Positions 1 through 10,110 of a stretch of 64,000 nt of DNA are shown one piece after another. The notes under the pieces are model-generated. The model made no database searches. It worked only from the letters and a program-made list of their open reading frames with translations, and was not told the origin of the DNA. Both the position numbers and the translations under genes were made by a program. Source of the stretch: Paenibacillus dendritiformis (lineage in GTDB: Bacteria; Bacillota; Bacilli; Paenibacillales; Paenibacillaceae); NCBI RefSeq assembly GCF_015845845.1, contig NZ_LDIG01000159.1:62001-126000 (forward strand). The letters are read 5' to 3'. Each line of letters starts with the position of its first letter. The first letter of the stretch is position 1.

Positions 1-2709
1 GCCTACACGCTCGGCGGCACAGGCGGAGGCATCTGCGACAATGAAGAGGAACTGCGCGACATCGTCGCCTCCGGCATCCGCTACAGCCCAATCGGCCAAT
101 GCCTGATTGAGAAGAGCATCGCCGGGATGAAGGAAATCGAGTACGAGGTCATGCGCGACGCCAATGACAACTGCATTGTCGTCTGCAATATGGAGAACTT
201 CGACCCGGTGGGCGTTCACACGGGCGACAGTATCGTCGTGGCGCCAAGCCAGACGCTGTCGGATCGGGAGTACCAGATGCTCCGTTCCGCCTCGCTCAAA
301 ATCATCCGCGCGCTCAACATCGAGGGCGGATGCAACGTGCAGTTCGCACTGGACCCGCACAGCTATCAATACTATGTCATTGAAGTGAATCCGCGGGTAA
401 GCCGTTCGTCGGCGCTTGCGTCCAAGGCGACGGGCTACCCGATTGCGAAGATGGCCGCCAAAATCGCGGTCGGCTACACGCTGGATGAGATTGTGAACCC
501 GGTGACGGGACAGACCTATGCATGCTTCGAGCCAACGCTGGACTATATCGTATCCAAAATCCCGCGCTGGCCGTTCGATAAATTCACGCAAGCGAACCGG
601 AAGCTCGGCACCCAGATGAAGGCGACCGGGGAAGTGATGGCGATTGGCCGGACGTTCGAGGAGTCGATGCACAAAGCGGTGCGCTCGCTCGAAATCGGCC
701 TCCATCGCCTCTGCTTGCCGGAAGCGGCTCAGCTCGAGAATGACGAGCTGGAAGCGCGCCTGAAATCGCCGGACGATGAGCGGCTGTTCCTGCTGGCGGA
801 AGCGTTCCGCCGCGGCTATGAGCTGCAGCGCCTGCATGATATTACGAAGATTGACTGGTGGTTCCTGGATAAAATCGAAGGCATGATCGCCTTTGAAGCG
901 CGGATCCAGGAAGAATCCGCGCTGAGCGAGCAGACGCTGTATGAAGCGAAGCGCATGGGCTTCACGGACCGCGCCATTGCGGAGCTCCGCCACGCGGCGC
1001 ACCCGGGCGCGGGGCATACGACGGAAGCGGAGGTGTCCGCGCTGCGCAAAGAACTCGGTCTCCGGCCGGTCTATAAAATGGTCGATACCTGCGCGGCGGA
1101 ATTCGAAGCCTCCACTCCTTACTATTACTCGACCTACGAGACGGAGAATGAAGTCCTCTCTACGGAGAAGGAAAAGATTCTCGTCCTCGGCTCCGGCCCG
1201 ATTCGGATCGGGCAAGGCATTGAATTCGACTATTCGACCGTGCATGCGGTATGGGCTATCCAGGACGCAGGCTACGAAGCGGTCATCATCAATAATAATC
1301 CGGAGACGGTCTCGACGGACTTCAACACATCGGATCGCCTCTACTTCGAACCGCTCTTCTTCGAAGACGTGATGAATGTCATCGAGCAGGAGAAGCCGGT
1401 CGGGGTCATCGTCCAGTTCGGCGGCCAGACCGCGATTAACTTGGCGGCTCCGCTGGCGAAGGCAGGGGTGCGGATTCTCGGCTCCAGCCTCGAGAGCATC
1501 GATGAAGCGGAAGACCGCAAAAAATTCGAAGCGCTCTTGTCGCGTCTCGGCATCGCCCAGCCGACCGGAAGCACCGTCACTTCGGTCGACGAAGCGGTCG
1601 GGACGGCGCAGCGCATCGGGTATCCGGTGCTTGTCCGTCCATCCTATGTCCTCGGCGGACGCGCGATGGAAATCGTCTACTCGGATACCGAGCTGCTCAA
1701 CTATATGGAATATGCCGTGAAAATCAATCCGGAGCACCCGGTCCTTATCGACCGCTACATGCTGGGCAAGGAAGTCGAGGTCGACGCGATTTGCGACGGC
1801 GAGACGGTACTTATTCCGGGCATTATGGAGCATGTCGAGCGGGCCGGGGTGCACTCGGGGGACTCGATTGCGGTCTACCCGCCGCAGCATCTGTCCCGGG
1901 AGCTGCAGCAGCAGGTGGTGGAAATTACGATTCGCATCGCCAAGGAATTGAAGACGGTTGGACTTATTAATATCCAGTTCGTAATCTATCAAAATCAAGT
2001 CTATGTCATCGAGGTCAATCCGCGCTCTTCCCGCACGGTGCCGTTCCTGAGCAAGGTAACCAACATACCGATGGCCAACGTGGCGACGAAGCTCATTCTT
2101 GGCGCGAAGCTGAGCGACCTCGGATATCAGGAAGGACTGTGGCCGGAAGACGACCATGTATCGGTGAAGGTTCCTGTCTTCTCCTTCGCCAAGCTGCGCC
2201 GGGTCGAGCCGACGCTCGGACCGGAGATGAAGTCGACCGGGGAAGTGATGGGGCGCGACAAGCAGTATGCCAAGGCGCTGTACAAGGGCCTCATCGGCTC
2301 AGGCATGAAAATACCGGCAACCGGCGCGATTATTTGCACGGTGGCGGATAAAGACAAGGAAGAAGCGGTGCAATTGATGAAGGGCTTCGCCGGTCTCGGA
2401 TATAAGCTGATAGCGACAGGCGGCACCGCCACGGCGTTGGAGGAAGCGGGACTGAACGTCAAGCGCGTCAACAAGCTGACTGAAGGGACTCCGAATATTC
2501 TTGACCTTATCCGGAACGGGGAAGCGCACTTCGTGGTCAATACGCTGACGAAGGGCAAGACTCCGGAACGGGACGGCTTCCGGATCCGCCGCGAGGCGGT
2601 GGAGAACGGCGTCGTCTGCATGACTTCGCTGGATACGGTGCGCGCGCTGCTCGAGATGCTGGAGCAGATTAACTTCTCCTCGCGTCCGATGCCGGCCATC
2701 CGGAAATAA
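1..2709 (+). CDS. carB: Carbamoyl-phosphate synthase large subunit, 5' truncated
   Basis: This subunit makes carbamoyl phosphate from glutamine-derived ammonia, bicarbonate and two ATP, for pyrimidine and arginine synthesis in the cytosol. The reading frame is open from base 1, so the start lies before the window. About 902 residues are visible of roughly 1070 usual, so some 170 N-terminal residues are missing. The first visible residues read [10 protein letters not shown], the glycine-rich loop of the first ATP-grasp half. The second half begins near the motif [19 protein letters not shown], and the C-terminal 140 residues form the MGS-like allosteric domain (KLIATGGTA). pyrF and pyrE follow, so this is the end of a pyrimidine operon. 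pyrK and pyrD, which follow carB in B. subtilis, are not here. Confidence 0.97.
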   Translation, partial: AYTLGGTGGGICDNEEELRDIVASGIRYSPIGQCLIEKSIAGMKEIEYEVMRDANDNCIVVCNMENFDPVGVHTGDSIVVAPSQTLSDREYQMLRSASLKIIRALNIEGGCNVQFALDPHSYQYYVIEVNPRVSRSSALASKATGYPIAKMAAKIAVGYTLDEIVNPVTGQTYACFEPTLDYIVSKIPRWPFDKFTQANRKLGTQMKATGEVMAIGRTFEESMHKAVRSLEIGLHRLCLPEAAQLENDELEARLKSPDDERLFLLAEAFRRGYELQRLHDITKIDWWFLDKIEGMIAFEARIQEESALSEQTLYEAKRMGFTDRAIAELRHAAHPGAGHTTEAEVSALRKELGLRPVYKMVDTCAAEFEASTPYYYSTYETENEVLSTEKEKILVLGSGPIRIGQGIEFDYSTVHAVWAIQDAGYEAVIINNNPETVSTDFNTSDRLYFEPLFFEDVMNVIEQEKPVGVIVQFGGQTAINLAAPLAKAGVRILGSSLESIDEAEDRKKFEALLSRLGIAQPTGSTVTSVDEAVGTAQRIGYPVLVRPSYVLGGRAMEIVYSDTELLNYMEYAVKINPEHPVLIDRYMLGKEVEVDAICDGETVLIPGIMEHVERAGVHSGDSIAVYPPQHLSRELQQQVVEITIRIAKELKTVGLINIQFVIYQNQVYVIEVNPRSSRTVPFLSKVTNIPMANVATKLILGAKLSDLGYQEGLWPEDDHVSVKVPVFSFAKLRRVEPTLGPEMKSTGEVMGRDKQYAKALYKGLIGSGMKIPATGAIICTVADKDKEEAVQLMKGFAGLGYKLIATGGTATALEEAGLNVKRVNKLTEGTPNILDLIRNGEAHFVVNTLTKGKTPERDGFRIRREAVENGVVCMTSLDTVRALLEMLEQINFSSRPMPAIRK

Positions 2710-2734
2710 CCGAGATAGATAAGATGCGCGACAA

Positions 2735-2768
2735 GCAATCCGGGAGGCCTGCGGGCCTCCCCGATTGC
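2735..2768 (+). other. Intergenic hairpin between carB and pyrF
   Basis: An almost perfect inverted repeat (arms GCAATC-CGG-GAGGCC and GGCCTC-CCCGATTGC around a short TGCG loop) lies in the 107-base gap between carB and pyrF. No T-run follows, so it is not a classical terminator. It may stabilise or punctuate the operon mRNA. The role is inferred only from structure. Confidence 0.5.
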
Positions 2769-2816
2769 CGGGATGCGCATGGGACGGAAAGCATGAACGA
2801 GAGCGGGAGGAAGAAG

Positions 2817-3557
2817 ATGAGTCATACAGCAGCATTTGAACAGGCGGCGGGCCGGGTTATGGTCGCGCTGGATTATGCCGGGACGGCGGAGGCACGGGGC
2901 CTCATAGAAAGGCTGGAGGGCATTCCTTGTTATATGAAGGTAGGCATGCAGTTGTTCTACGCGGGCGGCCCTTCCTTCATTCGCGAGCTCAAGGAGCGCG
3001 GGTACAATGTGTTTTTGGATGTGAAAATGCATGACATTCCGAATACGGTCAAGGGCGGGGCGAACAGCATCGCGAAGCTGGGCGTGGACATGTTCAATGT
3101 CCATGCGGCCGGGGGCAAGAAGATGATGCAGGCGGCCATCGAAGGGGTCGAGGCGGCGCGCGCGGCCGACCCGTCGCTTCCGCGTCCCGTCATTATCGCC
3201 GTCACGCAGCTTACGAGCACCAATAACGAAGTCATGAATGAAGAGATTGGAATTCCCGGGACGGTGGAAGAGACCGTCGTCCGCTATGCGAAGCTGACGC
3301 AGGAAGCCGGGCTTGACGGCGTCGTCGCTTCTCCGCATGAGGTGAAGAGCATTAAGGCGGCATGCGGGGATTCGTTCCGCACGGTGACTCCGGGCATCCG
3401 GCCGAAGGGCGCTCCGCTTCAGGATCAGTCCCGCGTCATGACGCCGGCGGAAGCGATGCGCCATGGAACTGATTATATCGTCGTCGGCCGGCCGGTTACG
3501 GAAGCGGAGGATCCTAGGGCAGCCTTACTATCCATTATCGAGGAGTTGATGTCATGA
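2817..3557 (+). CDS. pyrF: Orotidine 5'-phosphate decarboxylase
   Basis: The enzyme decarboxylates OMP to UMP, the last step of de novo pyrimidine synthesis. The 246-residue product is of normal length for the short bacterial family. The catalytic signature [11 protein letters not shown] with its Asp/Lys pair is near residue 65, and the phosphate-binding end reads TPGIRP and later [10 protein letters not shown] chose the ATG at 2817 because GGGAGGAAG sits just upstream and the protein aligns from MSHTAA; an in-frame extension to 2724 has no ribosome site. Its stop overlaps the start of pyrE (ATGA), which points to translational coupling. Confidence 0.96.
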   Translation: MSHTAAFEQAAGRVMVALDYAGTAEARGLIERLEGIPCYMKVGMQLFYAGGPSFIRELKERGYNVFLDVKMHDIPNTVKGGANSIAKLGVDMFNVHAAGGKKMMQAAIEGVEAARAADPSLPRPVIIAVTQLTSTNNEVMNEEIGIPGTVEETVVRYAKLTQEAGLDGVVASPHEVKSIKAACGDSFRTVTPGIRPKGAPLQDQSRVMTPAEAMRHGTDYIVVGRPVTEAEDPRAALLSIIEELMS

Positions 3558-4195
3558 TGACCACGACGAAGAGAGAACGCGAGATTGCCGGACATTTGTT
3601 ATCCATAGAAGCGGTGGCGCTGCGGCCGCATGAGCCGTTCACCTGGACGTCCGGAATCAAGTCTCCTATCTATTGCGACAATCGCTTGACGATGTCTTAC
3701 CCCGAGATTCGGGGGGCCATCGCGGAAGGATTCGCTTCCTTGGTCAAGGAATATGCGCCGGATGCGGAAGTCATCGCCGGGACGGCGACCGCCGGGATAC
3801 CGCACGCGGCCTGGGTCGCGGACAAGCTGGGGCTGCCCATGGCTTACATCCGCGACAAGGCGAAGGGGCACGGGAAGCAGAACCAGATCGAAGGCTTGAT
3901 TCGGCCGGGACAGAAGGTCGTCGTCATCGAGGATCTGATCTCGACCGGGGGGAGCTCGCTCAAGGCGGCGATGGCCGTCCGGGACGCCGGTGCGGAGCCG
4001 CTTGCCGTATTCGCCATCTTCAGCTATGAGCTGGAAAAAGCGGAGCAGGCGTTCCGGGAAGCCGGAATCCCGCTGCACACGCTGTCCCGCTATACCGCCC
4101 TCATCGAGACGGCTCTGGACAGAGGCGTCATCCAAGCGGGGGACCTTGATGTACTGGCATCGTGGCGCGTCAACCCGGCAGGCTGGGGCAAATAG
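3554..4195 (+). CDS. pyrE: Orotate phosphoribosyltransferase
   Basis: The enzyme joins orotate to PRPP to give OMP, the substrate of the preceding gene. The 213-residue product carries the PRPP-binding loop [14 protein letters not shown] near residue 120 and the flexible catalytic loop around [16 protein letters not shown], which has the lysines and histidine of the family. It starts with two consecutive ATG codons; the first overlaps the pyrF stop, and either could be used. It is the last gene of the operon and is followed within 25 bases by a strong terminator. Confidence 0.96.
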   Translation: MMTTTKREREIAGHLLSIEAVALRPHEPFTWTSGIKSPIYCDNRLTMSYPEIRGAIAEGFASLVKEYAPDAEVIAGTATAGIPHAAWVADKLGLPMAYIRDKAKGHGKQNQIEGLIRPGQKVVVIEDLISTGGSSLKAAMAVRDAGAEPLAVFAIFSYELEKAEQAFREAGIPLHTLSRYTALIETALDRGVIQAGDLDVLASWRVNPAGWGK

Positions 4196-4216
4196 CGGAG
4201 TAGAGCATCAGTTGAG

Positions 4217-4250
4217 CCTAACCGACATAATGGTTAGGTTTTTTTCTTTT
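4217..4250 (+). terminator. Terminator of the pyrimidine operon
   Basis: The arms CCTAACC and GGTTAGG are separated by an 8-base loop and followed by a T-run (TTTTTTTCTTTT). It starts about 20 bases after the pyrE stop and closes the carB-pyrF-pyrE transcript. Confidence 0.9.
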
Positions 4251-4444
4251 ATGTCAAACATTTAACAGAAAATCTAGTATAACGTAGTAGGTATAAACAG
4301 GAAATGAACGGAAGCCGGGAAACCTTCATTTTTAAGGGAAATGACGGAATAGCATTACAAAGATTGTAACTTTTCTTTCTTTCCTATCGTTTATACTTAG
4401 AATGAGTTTTTGACGATATGTCCGAGAAAGGGGCGAATAATGCA

Positions 4445-5278
4445 ATGAAATGGCTTCGCAAACGGAAGAAGTCAGACCGTGCCGAGGCATCCCCGGCTCT
4501 CGCGGCGAACGAGCAGGAAGAAGTGGCGCAAGAGAAGACGGAATACATACAGGACAAGACACAAGCTGCAGCATGGCCTGCCCGAGCCCATCCGATCTCT
4601 CCGGATCAACCGCTCCTTGAAGTTCGCGGGGTGGAGCGGACGTTCCAGGTCGGCAGCCAGAAGCTGCATGTGCTCAAAGGAATCGAGATGGAAGTGCACC
4701 CGGGTCAACTGGTCATGCTGAAGGGCCGATCCGGGTCAGGGAAGACGACACTGCTGAACATGCTTGGAGGGCTCGATCTGCCCACGAAGGGAGAGATCCG
4801 GTTCCGCGGGGAACCGTTCTCGACATGGAGCGATGACAAGCGCACGATGACGCGGCGCAGTGAAATCGGGTTCATTTTCCAAGCTTATGCGCTTATGCCG
4901 CTTTTGTCCGCTTATGAGAACGTTGAATTGTCGCTGCGGATGGCTAACGTGCCCCGCCATTTATGGAAGGAGCGGGTTCAATATTGCCTTGAGATGGTTG
5001 GATTGGGCAAGCGCATGAGCCATCGTCCCTTCGAAATGTCGGGGGGAGAGCAGCAACGGGTTGCGATAGCCAAATCGATTGCTCATAAGCCGCTGCTGTT
5101 ATTGGCCGATGAGCCGACAGCGGAATTGGATTCACAAATGGGGGCCCAGGTCATGGGCGTATTCCGGCAAATCATTCGTTCGGAAAACATCGCCATCTGC
5201 ATGACTACCCACGATCCCACAATTTTGGAGGTAGCTGATCATGTTTATGAAATGGTCGACGGAAGATTCATCACCTAG
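4445..5278 (+). CDS. ABC transporter ATP-binding protein, LolD/MacB type
   Basis: This is a cytosolic nucleotide-binding subunit of an FtsX/MacB-class mechanotransmission ABC system. The 277-residue product has a charged extension of about 50 residues, then a standard ABC domain: Walker A GRSGSGKTT near residue 95, Q-loop FIFQAYALMP, signature MSGGEQQR, Walker B LLLLADEP and the H-loop MTTHD. I prefer the ATG at 4445 (MKWLRKRKK) because GAAAGGGGCG lies at proper distance; an in-frame ATG at 4418 has no clear ribosome site. The 3' end overlaps the adaptor gene by 38 bases, and the permease and a second ATPase follow. The lysine/arginine-rich and then glutamate-rich extension is unusual for LolD-like ATPases. 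Confidence 0.9.
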   Translation: MKWLRKRKKSDRAEASPALAANEQEEVAQEKTEYIQDKTQAAAWPARAHPISPDQPLLEVRGVERTFQVGSQKLHVLKGIEMEVHPGQLVMLKGRSGSGKTTLLNMLGGLDLPTKGEIRFRGEPFSTWSDDKRTMTRRSEIGFIFQAYALMPLLSAYENVELSLRMANVPRHLWKERVQYCLEMVGLGKRMSHRPFEMSGGEQQRVAIAKSIAHKPLLLLADEPTAELDSQMGAQVMGVFRQIIRSENIAICMTTHDPTILEVADHVYEMVDGRFIT

Positions 5279-6326
5279 AAGCGCGCGCAAATGGCGCCGT
5301 GCCGCTCTGGCACTGATGTGCGGGATGCTGCTGTTCACGTCCGCCTGCTCGCTTCTGCCGGATGAAGAGGAAGAGGAAGTGTTGCCGACCATCACCCCGC
5401 CTTCGGTATCGAAGAAGCCGGAATATGAAGTGGTTCGAAAAGATTTGAGAGCGGTCGCTTCGATGACAGGGAAATTAATGTCCGATCAAGAGGACATCTT
5501 GTTCTTCACGTTAGATAACAAGCCGATCAAGAATATTTATGTCAAGAACGGCGACTCGGTGAAAAAAGGCCAGGTCATCGCGGAGCTTGACGTGGACGAT
5601 CTGAAAAAGGATCTTCGCCAGAAGCGTCTGCAGCTGCGGGCCGAAGAAGTGAAGATGAAGGAAACGCTGCGCAAAAAAGACGAGATGGATCCAGTCGAAT
5701 TCGAGGAAGCGCAGATTTTGTTCGAACAGAAGCAGCAGGAGCTGGCGGATCTGCAGACGGATATCGACAAGGCGACGCTTACCGCTCCGTTCACGGGCAC
5801 GATCGTGTCGGTGACGGCGAAGAAGGGCGCGATGTCGAAGAAGTACGATCCGGTGGCGATCGTCGCGGATACGACCCGGCTGACCGTCGCCGCGCAGCCG
5901 TCGAAGGATGATCTGAAGCGCATCACGCCGGGGATGGAAGCCGAGGTCAGCATCAACTCGGTTGAAGGCGTGATTAAGGGCAAGGTCAAGGCGCTTCCGC
6001 TGCCATCGAACGATAATAATGGGGGCGGGCAGGGCGAGCAGCCGGAGCAGGACCGGATCGACAAGTATATGACGATCGAGGTGGAGAAGCTGCCGAAGGG
6101 AGTCACCCGAGGCACCATGCTTAGCGTCACCGTCGTAACGAACAAGATCAAGGACGCTATCGTCATTCCTCCTTCCGCCTTGCGCACGATCGGTTCGCGG
6201 ACTTACGTGCAGGTTGTCGACGAGAACGGGAAGCGGGAAGTCGATGTCGAGCTCGGGATGCAGACGCCGACCGAGATACAAATAAAAGCCGGACTTGAAC
6301 CGGGGCAGAAAGTAGTGGGCCGATAA
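5241..6326 (+). CDS. HlyD/RND-type membrane-fusion adaptor lipoprotein
   Basis: The product is probably a cell-surface adaptor that works with the neighbouring permease. It is 361 residues long. A hydrophobic stretch ends in the lipobox TSAC (Cys near residue 36), so it should be a lipid-anchored protein. An acidic patch (DEEEEEV) follows, then a biotinyl-lipoyl-like half-motif (NGDSVKKGQVIAELD), a short charged coiled-coil hairpin, the second half-motif (LTAPFTGTIVSVTAKKG) and a beta-barrel/membrane-proximal part. This is the domain order of MacA/HlyD adaptors in Gram-positive systems. The start at 5241 has GGAGG upstream and lies inside the end of the first ATPase gene, which suggests coupled translation. 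Confidence 0.85.
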   Translation: MFMKWSTEDSSPRSARKWRRAALALMCGMLLFTSACSLLPDEEEEEVLPTITPPSVSKKPEYEVVRKDLRAVASMTGKLMSDQEDILFFTLDNKPIKNIYVKNGDSVKKGQVIAELDVDDLKKDLRQKRLQLRAEEVKMKETLRKKDEMDPVEFEEAQILFEQKQQELADLQTDIDKATLTAPFTGTIVSVTAKKGAMSKKYDPVAIVADTTRLTVAAQPSKDDLKRITPGMEAEVSINSVEGVIKGKVKALPLPSNDNNGGGQGEQPEQDRIDKYMTIEVEKLPKGVTRGTMLSVTVVTNKIKDAIVIPPSALRTIGSRTYVQVVDENGKREVDVELGMQTPTEIQIKAGLEPGQKVVGR

Positions 6327-6327
6327 G

Positions 6328-9222
6328 ATGGGAATTCCGTTACTGCGTTTTTTGTTCCGTAAAATGTGGAATACCCGCTGGCTGACGGTGAGCTCGTTGG
6401 TAGGGCTTATCGTCGCTGTCTCTTTTACGGTCAGCATCCCGATGTACTCCGACGGGGCGTTAAAGCGTGTCGTAACGAAGACGCTCCAGGAGAACAGCGG
6501 GGGATTGCCGGCGGGTTCGCTGTTAATGAGGTATCAAGGCGCGAGCGGAGCGAAGCTTGATCCGAACGCGCTGCAGGAAGTCGACCGGTATATCCGGGAA
6601 GACGTGAAGGATCAGATCGGCTTCCCGGTTCAGGAATTCGTCAACTGGCGCAGTCTCCGCACGACGGAAGTCTATCCGGTCGATCCGACGAAGGTCGATG
6701 CGAGCCGGGTCCGTTCGATGACGTTAGGCTCCCTGTCGGATCTGGATGATAAGGTCGAATGGACGAACGGCAAGCTGTATGGAGACGGAGAATCCGGAGG
6801 CGTCATCGAAGCGGTGATGCTCGAGGAAGCGATGTACCGGAACGACCTTCATGTCGGCGCGGAGCTGGAATATCCGATCAGTGGTCCTAATCCGACGACG
6901 CTGCGCATCAAAATCGTCGGGACCTTCAAGCCGAAGGACGAGACGAGCGCGTATTGGTTCCAGGGACTGGAAGGATTGATGAGCTCCCTCATCGTCTCGC
7001 CGGAGACCTTTGACAAGACGATTATGGGCGAGCACAAAGTCGCTCTTCAGCAGTCAAGCTGGTATTATGCTTTTGATTTGCGCGAGGTGCAGACCAGTCA
7101 CTTGTCGCCGTTGGATCGGACGCTGAATCGTCTCGGCATCGAACTGTATCAGAAGCTGCCCGGGACGCAAGTGGAAATCTCGTTCGCGAAGGTGCTGGAC
7201 CAATTCCGCAGCCAGAGCATCCAGCTGCAGCTGATGCTGTTCACGCTGGCGGCGCCAATGATCGCCATGGTGTTTTATTACATAGCGATGAATGCCAATC
7301 AGGCATTGGAGAAGCAGCAGAGCGACATTGCGGTTCTGCGAAGCCGCGGTGCCAGCACGAGGCAAATTATATGGCTCTATTTGCTGGAGGGCCTCATTCT
7401 TGGGGCAGTAGCGCTCGCGGTAGCGCCGCTCATCGGCTGGTTCATGGCCAAATCGATCGGATCGGCCAACGGATTCCTTGAATTCGTCAACCGGAAATCG
7501 ATTCCGGTCGGGTTCACGACCGACGCGGTCATTTTTGGTACGGTCGCGGTTCTGATTGCGCTCATGGCCAGCGTCATCCCGGCCGTCCTGTTCGCGCGCC
7601 AGTCGATCGTCAATTTGAAGCAGAAGCTCGCACGCAAAGACAAGAGCCCGGTCTGGCAAAAATGGTTCCTTGATGTTCTGCTTCTTGCCGCGGCAGGATA
7701 TGGATATTATATGCTGAACCAGCAGCAGCTTCTGTCGTTCAAGACGGGAATGACTTCGGATCAGCTGCAAGTGCAGCCGTTCCTGTTCTTTATCCCGGCG
7801 CTCGCGATATTCGCTTGCGGCCTGTTCTTTTTACGGCTGTTTCCGCTGCTGCTGCGCCTGTTCCAATGGATTGGCGGCAAGCTGCTGCCGGTTCCGCTGT
7901 ACTTGACGCTGACCCAGCTGTCCCGATCCGCGAAATCATATTATCCGCTTATGATATTGCTTATTTTGACGCTCGGGCTTGGCGTCTATAATGCATCGGC
8001 GGCACGGACGATCGACACGAATTCAACGGAACGGACGCTGTATCAATATGGCGCCGATGCCGTCATCGAGACGGTATGGGAAAGCACGCTCGTCGTTGAT
8101 CGGAAGGATCAGGGGGGCAATCAAGGCGGCAACAAGGGAGGCAATAATGGAGGAGGCGGTGCCGGAGGTCCGGGAAGCCCGGGCGGGCCTGGCGGGCAGC
8201 AGCCTCCGAAAGGGAAGCAAATTCTGAACGAACCGCCGTTCGAAGTGTTCCGCAAGCTCCCGGGCGTCGAGGCGGCAGCCAGAGTCATGCAGACGAAGGC
8301 CAATGTCGTTGTCTCCGGACGTTCAATCGGCCAGGGGATGGTCGTCGGCATCGATAATGACGAGTTCGCGAAGGTGGCCTGGTTCCGGAACGATTTGTTC
8401 CCGCAGCACCCGTTCAAATATTTGGATGCATTAGGGAAGTATTATGAGGGCGCGGCCGTCATTATTCCGACCAATATCGCGAAGACATACGAGTTGAAGC
8501 CGGGGGATGTCATTTCTATCTCCCTTCAGGATCAAATGGTGGAGTTCGTCGTCGCGGCGATACTGCCGTATTGGCCGAGTCAATACCCGGATCAGACGCC
8601 GTTCTTTATTACGAACCTGGAATACATTTATGATCAGGTGCCGCTTATGAAATACGATGTATGGCTGAAGATGAAGGAGAAAGCGCCGCTTGGGCCGGCG
8701 CTCGAAGAGCTTCAGAAGGCAAACATCGAGATCGTCACCTACAAGGATGTGCGGAGCGAACTGGCGAGACTGAGCAAGCATCCGACTCGCGGAGGCATCT
8801 TCGGCATTCTGAGCATGGGCTTCCTGATTTCGGTTATCATTTCGCTTATCGGATATTTGCTGTACTGGTTCTTCAACTTATCGAGCCGTGTCGTGCAGTT
8901 CGGGATTTTGCGGGCGATGGGTCTGTCGCGCCGGCAGTTGACAGGGATGCTGCTGCTGGAACAAATCTTCACCGCGGGTTTATCGATCGGCATAGGTATT
9001 TTGCTTGGCAAGCTGGCTAGCCGGCTGTTCCTCCCGTTCCTGCAATCCGCGGAAAATGCGAAGATGCAGGTGCCGCCGTTCCGAATCATTTTCGATGCGA
9101 AAGATACGATGCAGCTTTATGCCGTTGTCGCGGTCATGATTCTGACGGGCGCGACGCTGCTGTTCATGCAGATTCGCAGGCTGCGGGTGCATCAAGCCGT
9201 GAAGATGGGAGAGGAGCGTTAA
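6328..9222 (+). CDS. Large FtsX/MacB-type permease
   Basis: This is the membrane subunit of the locus, 964 residues. A first membrane segment lies near residues 18-38 (LTVSSLVGLIVAVSF), followed by a large external domain. A first FtsX-like core of three or four segments follows near 300-420, with further segments near 445-550, a second external domain, and a second FtsX core near 825-955. It contains the family's cytosolic motif twice (LRSRGAS and LRAMGLS). A low-complexity Gly/Asn/Pro insert lies near residues 591-630. It begins one base after the adaptor stop and ends three bases before the second ATPase. The duplicated-core build resembles BceB- and MacB-like transporters. The substrate is unknown; peptide or lipoprotein handling, envelope sensing or efflux are all possible. 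Confidence 0.85.
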   Translation: MGIPLLRFLFRKMWNTRWLTVSSLVGLIVAVSFTVSIPMYSDGALKRVVTKTLQENSGGLPAGSLLMRYQGASGAKLDPNALQEVDRYIREDVKDQIGFPVQEFVNWRSLRTTEVYPVDPTKVDASRVRSMTLGSLSDLDDKVEWTNGKLYGDGESGGVIEAVMLEEAMYRNDLHVGAELEYPISGPNPTTLRIKIVGTFKPKDETSAYWFQGLEGLMSSLIVSPETFDKTIMGEHKVALQQSSWYYAFDLREVQTSHLSPLDRTLNRLGIELYQKLPGTQVEISFAKVLDQFRSQSIQLQLMLFTLAAPMIAMVFYYIAMNANQALEKQQSDIAVLRSRGASTRQIIWLYLLEGLILGAVALAVAPLIGWFMAKSIGSANGFLEFVNRKSIPVGFTTDAVIFGTVAVLIALMASVIPAVLFARQSIVNLKQKLARKDKSPVWQKWFLDVLLLAAAGYGYYMLNQQQLLSFKTGMTSDQLQVQPFLFFIPALAIFACGLFFLRLFPLLLRLFQWIGGKLLPVPLYLTLTQLSRSAKSYYPLMILLILTLGLGVYNASAARTIDTNSTERTLYQYGADAVIETVWESTLVVDRKDQGGNQGGNKGGNNGGGGAGGPGSPGGPGGQQPPKGKQILNEPPFEVFRKLPGVEAAARVMQTKANVVVSGRSIGQGMVVGIDNDEFAKVAWFRNDLFPQHPFKYLDALGKYYEGAAVIIPTNIAKTYELKPGDVISISLQDQMVEFVVAAILPYWPSQYPDQTPFFITNLEYIYDQVPLMKYDVWLKMKEKAPLGPALEELQKANIEIVTYKDVRSELARLSKHPTRGGIFGILSMGFLISVIISLIGYLLYWFFNLSSRVVQFGILRAMGLSRRQLTGMLLLEQIFTAGLSIGIGILLGKLASRLFLPFLQSAENAKMQVPPFRIIFDAKDTMQLYAVVAVMILTGATLLFMQIRRLRVHQAVKMGEER

Positions 9223-9225
9223 GCG

Positions 9226-10107
9226 ATGATTCATTGTGAAGGCCTTGTCAAAATATACAAGACAGACGATATCGAAGTCGTGGCCCTGCAAGGCTTGAAC
9301 TTGACCGTCAAGCAAGGAGAGCTGATGGCAATCATCGGGAACAGCGGCAGCGGCAAATCGACATTGCTGAATACGTTGGGCGGCTTGGACCGCCCTTCTG
9401 CCGGCACCGTGCGGGTCGGCAAATGGGATCTGCTGAAGATAACCGATGAGCAGTTGGTCGAATACAAGCGGGATACGGTCGGATTCATTTGGCAGAACAA
9501 TGCCAGAAATCTGCTTCCTTATTTAACCGCTCTCGAAAATGTGGAAGTGCCGATGATGCTCGCCGGGAAGATGGACCGGGCCTATGCGAAGGAGCTGCTG
9601 GAGGCGGTCGGCCTGGGCCATCGGATGAACAACAAGCTCCACCAGCTGTCGGGCGGGGAGCAGCAGCGGGTGGCCATCGCGATCTCGCTGGCGAATCGTC
9701 CCCAATTATTATTGGCGGATGAACCGACAGGGTCGGTAGACACGCAGACTTCCGATATGATCATGGATATTTTCCGTCGCATGAACCGGGAGATGGGGGT
9801 CACGGTTGTCATTGTCACCCACGATCTGGCGCTGGCGGGCAAGGTCGATCGGGTCGTTGCGATTCGCGACGGCTTGACGAGCACCGAGTTCATCAAGCGG
9901 AATCCGAATCTGAACGGGGAGGAGGAGCAAGGGTTTGCAGGGCAAGGACTGCAGGATCATCATGAAGCGTATGTCGTCGTCGACCGCGTTGGACGCCTGC
10001 AGGTGCCGAAGGAGTACCTGGAGGCTCTCCACATTACAGATAAGGCATCGATGGAAATAGACGGAGATAAAATTATTATCCGCACACCGAAAGAGTTGGA
10101 GGGGTAA
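9226..10107 (+). CDS. ABC transporter ATPase with C-terminal AbrB-like domain
   Basis: This is the second nucleotide-binding subunit of the locus, 293 residues. Residues 1-225 form a complete LolD-type ABC domain: Walker A GNSGSGKST, Q-loop FIWQNNARN, signature LSGGEQQR, Walker B LLLADEPTGS and H-loop VIVTHDLAL. After a polar linker, residues about 246-288 read VVDRVGRLQVPKEYLEALHI and continue with an acidic DGDK turn and IIIRTP. This is the pattern of a SpoVT/AbrB or MazE swapped-hairpin domain (GRLxVPKE then a glycine/aspartate turn and final strand). Such domains dimerise and often bind DNA. The ribosome site GGAGAGGAG sits in the end of the permease gene. The ATPase call is firm; the domain call rests on motif reading. 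Confidence 0.88.
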   Translation: MIHCEGLVKIYKTDDIEVVALQGLNLTVKQGELMAIIGNSGSGKSTLLNTLGGLDRPSAGTVRVGKWDLLKITDEQLVEYKRDTVGFIWQNNARNLLPYLTALENVEVPMMLAGKMDRAYAKELLEAVGLGHRMNNKLHQLSGGEQQRVAIAISLANRPQLLLADEPTGSVDTQTSDMIMDIFRRMNREMGVTVVIVTHDLALAGKVDRVVAIRDGLTSTEFIKRNPNLNGEEEQGFAGQGLQDHHEAYVVVDRVGRLQVPKEYLEALHITDKASMEIDGDKIIIRTPKELEG

Positions 10108-10110
10108 CCA

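Noticed and set aside
816-1049. Minus-strand frame inside carB
   Set aside because: It is a shadow of the GC-rich carB coding strand.
2127-3464. Long minus-strand open frame over the end of carB and pyrF
   Set aside because: It is antisense to two certain genes and its product has no recognisable domain or ribosome site.
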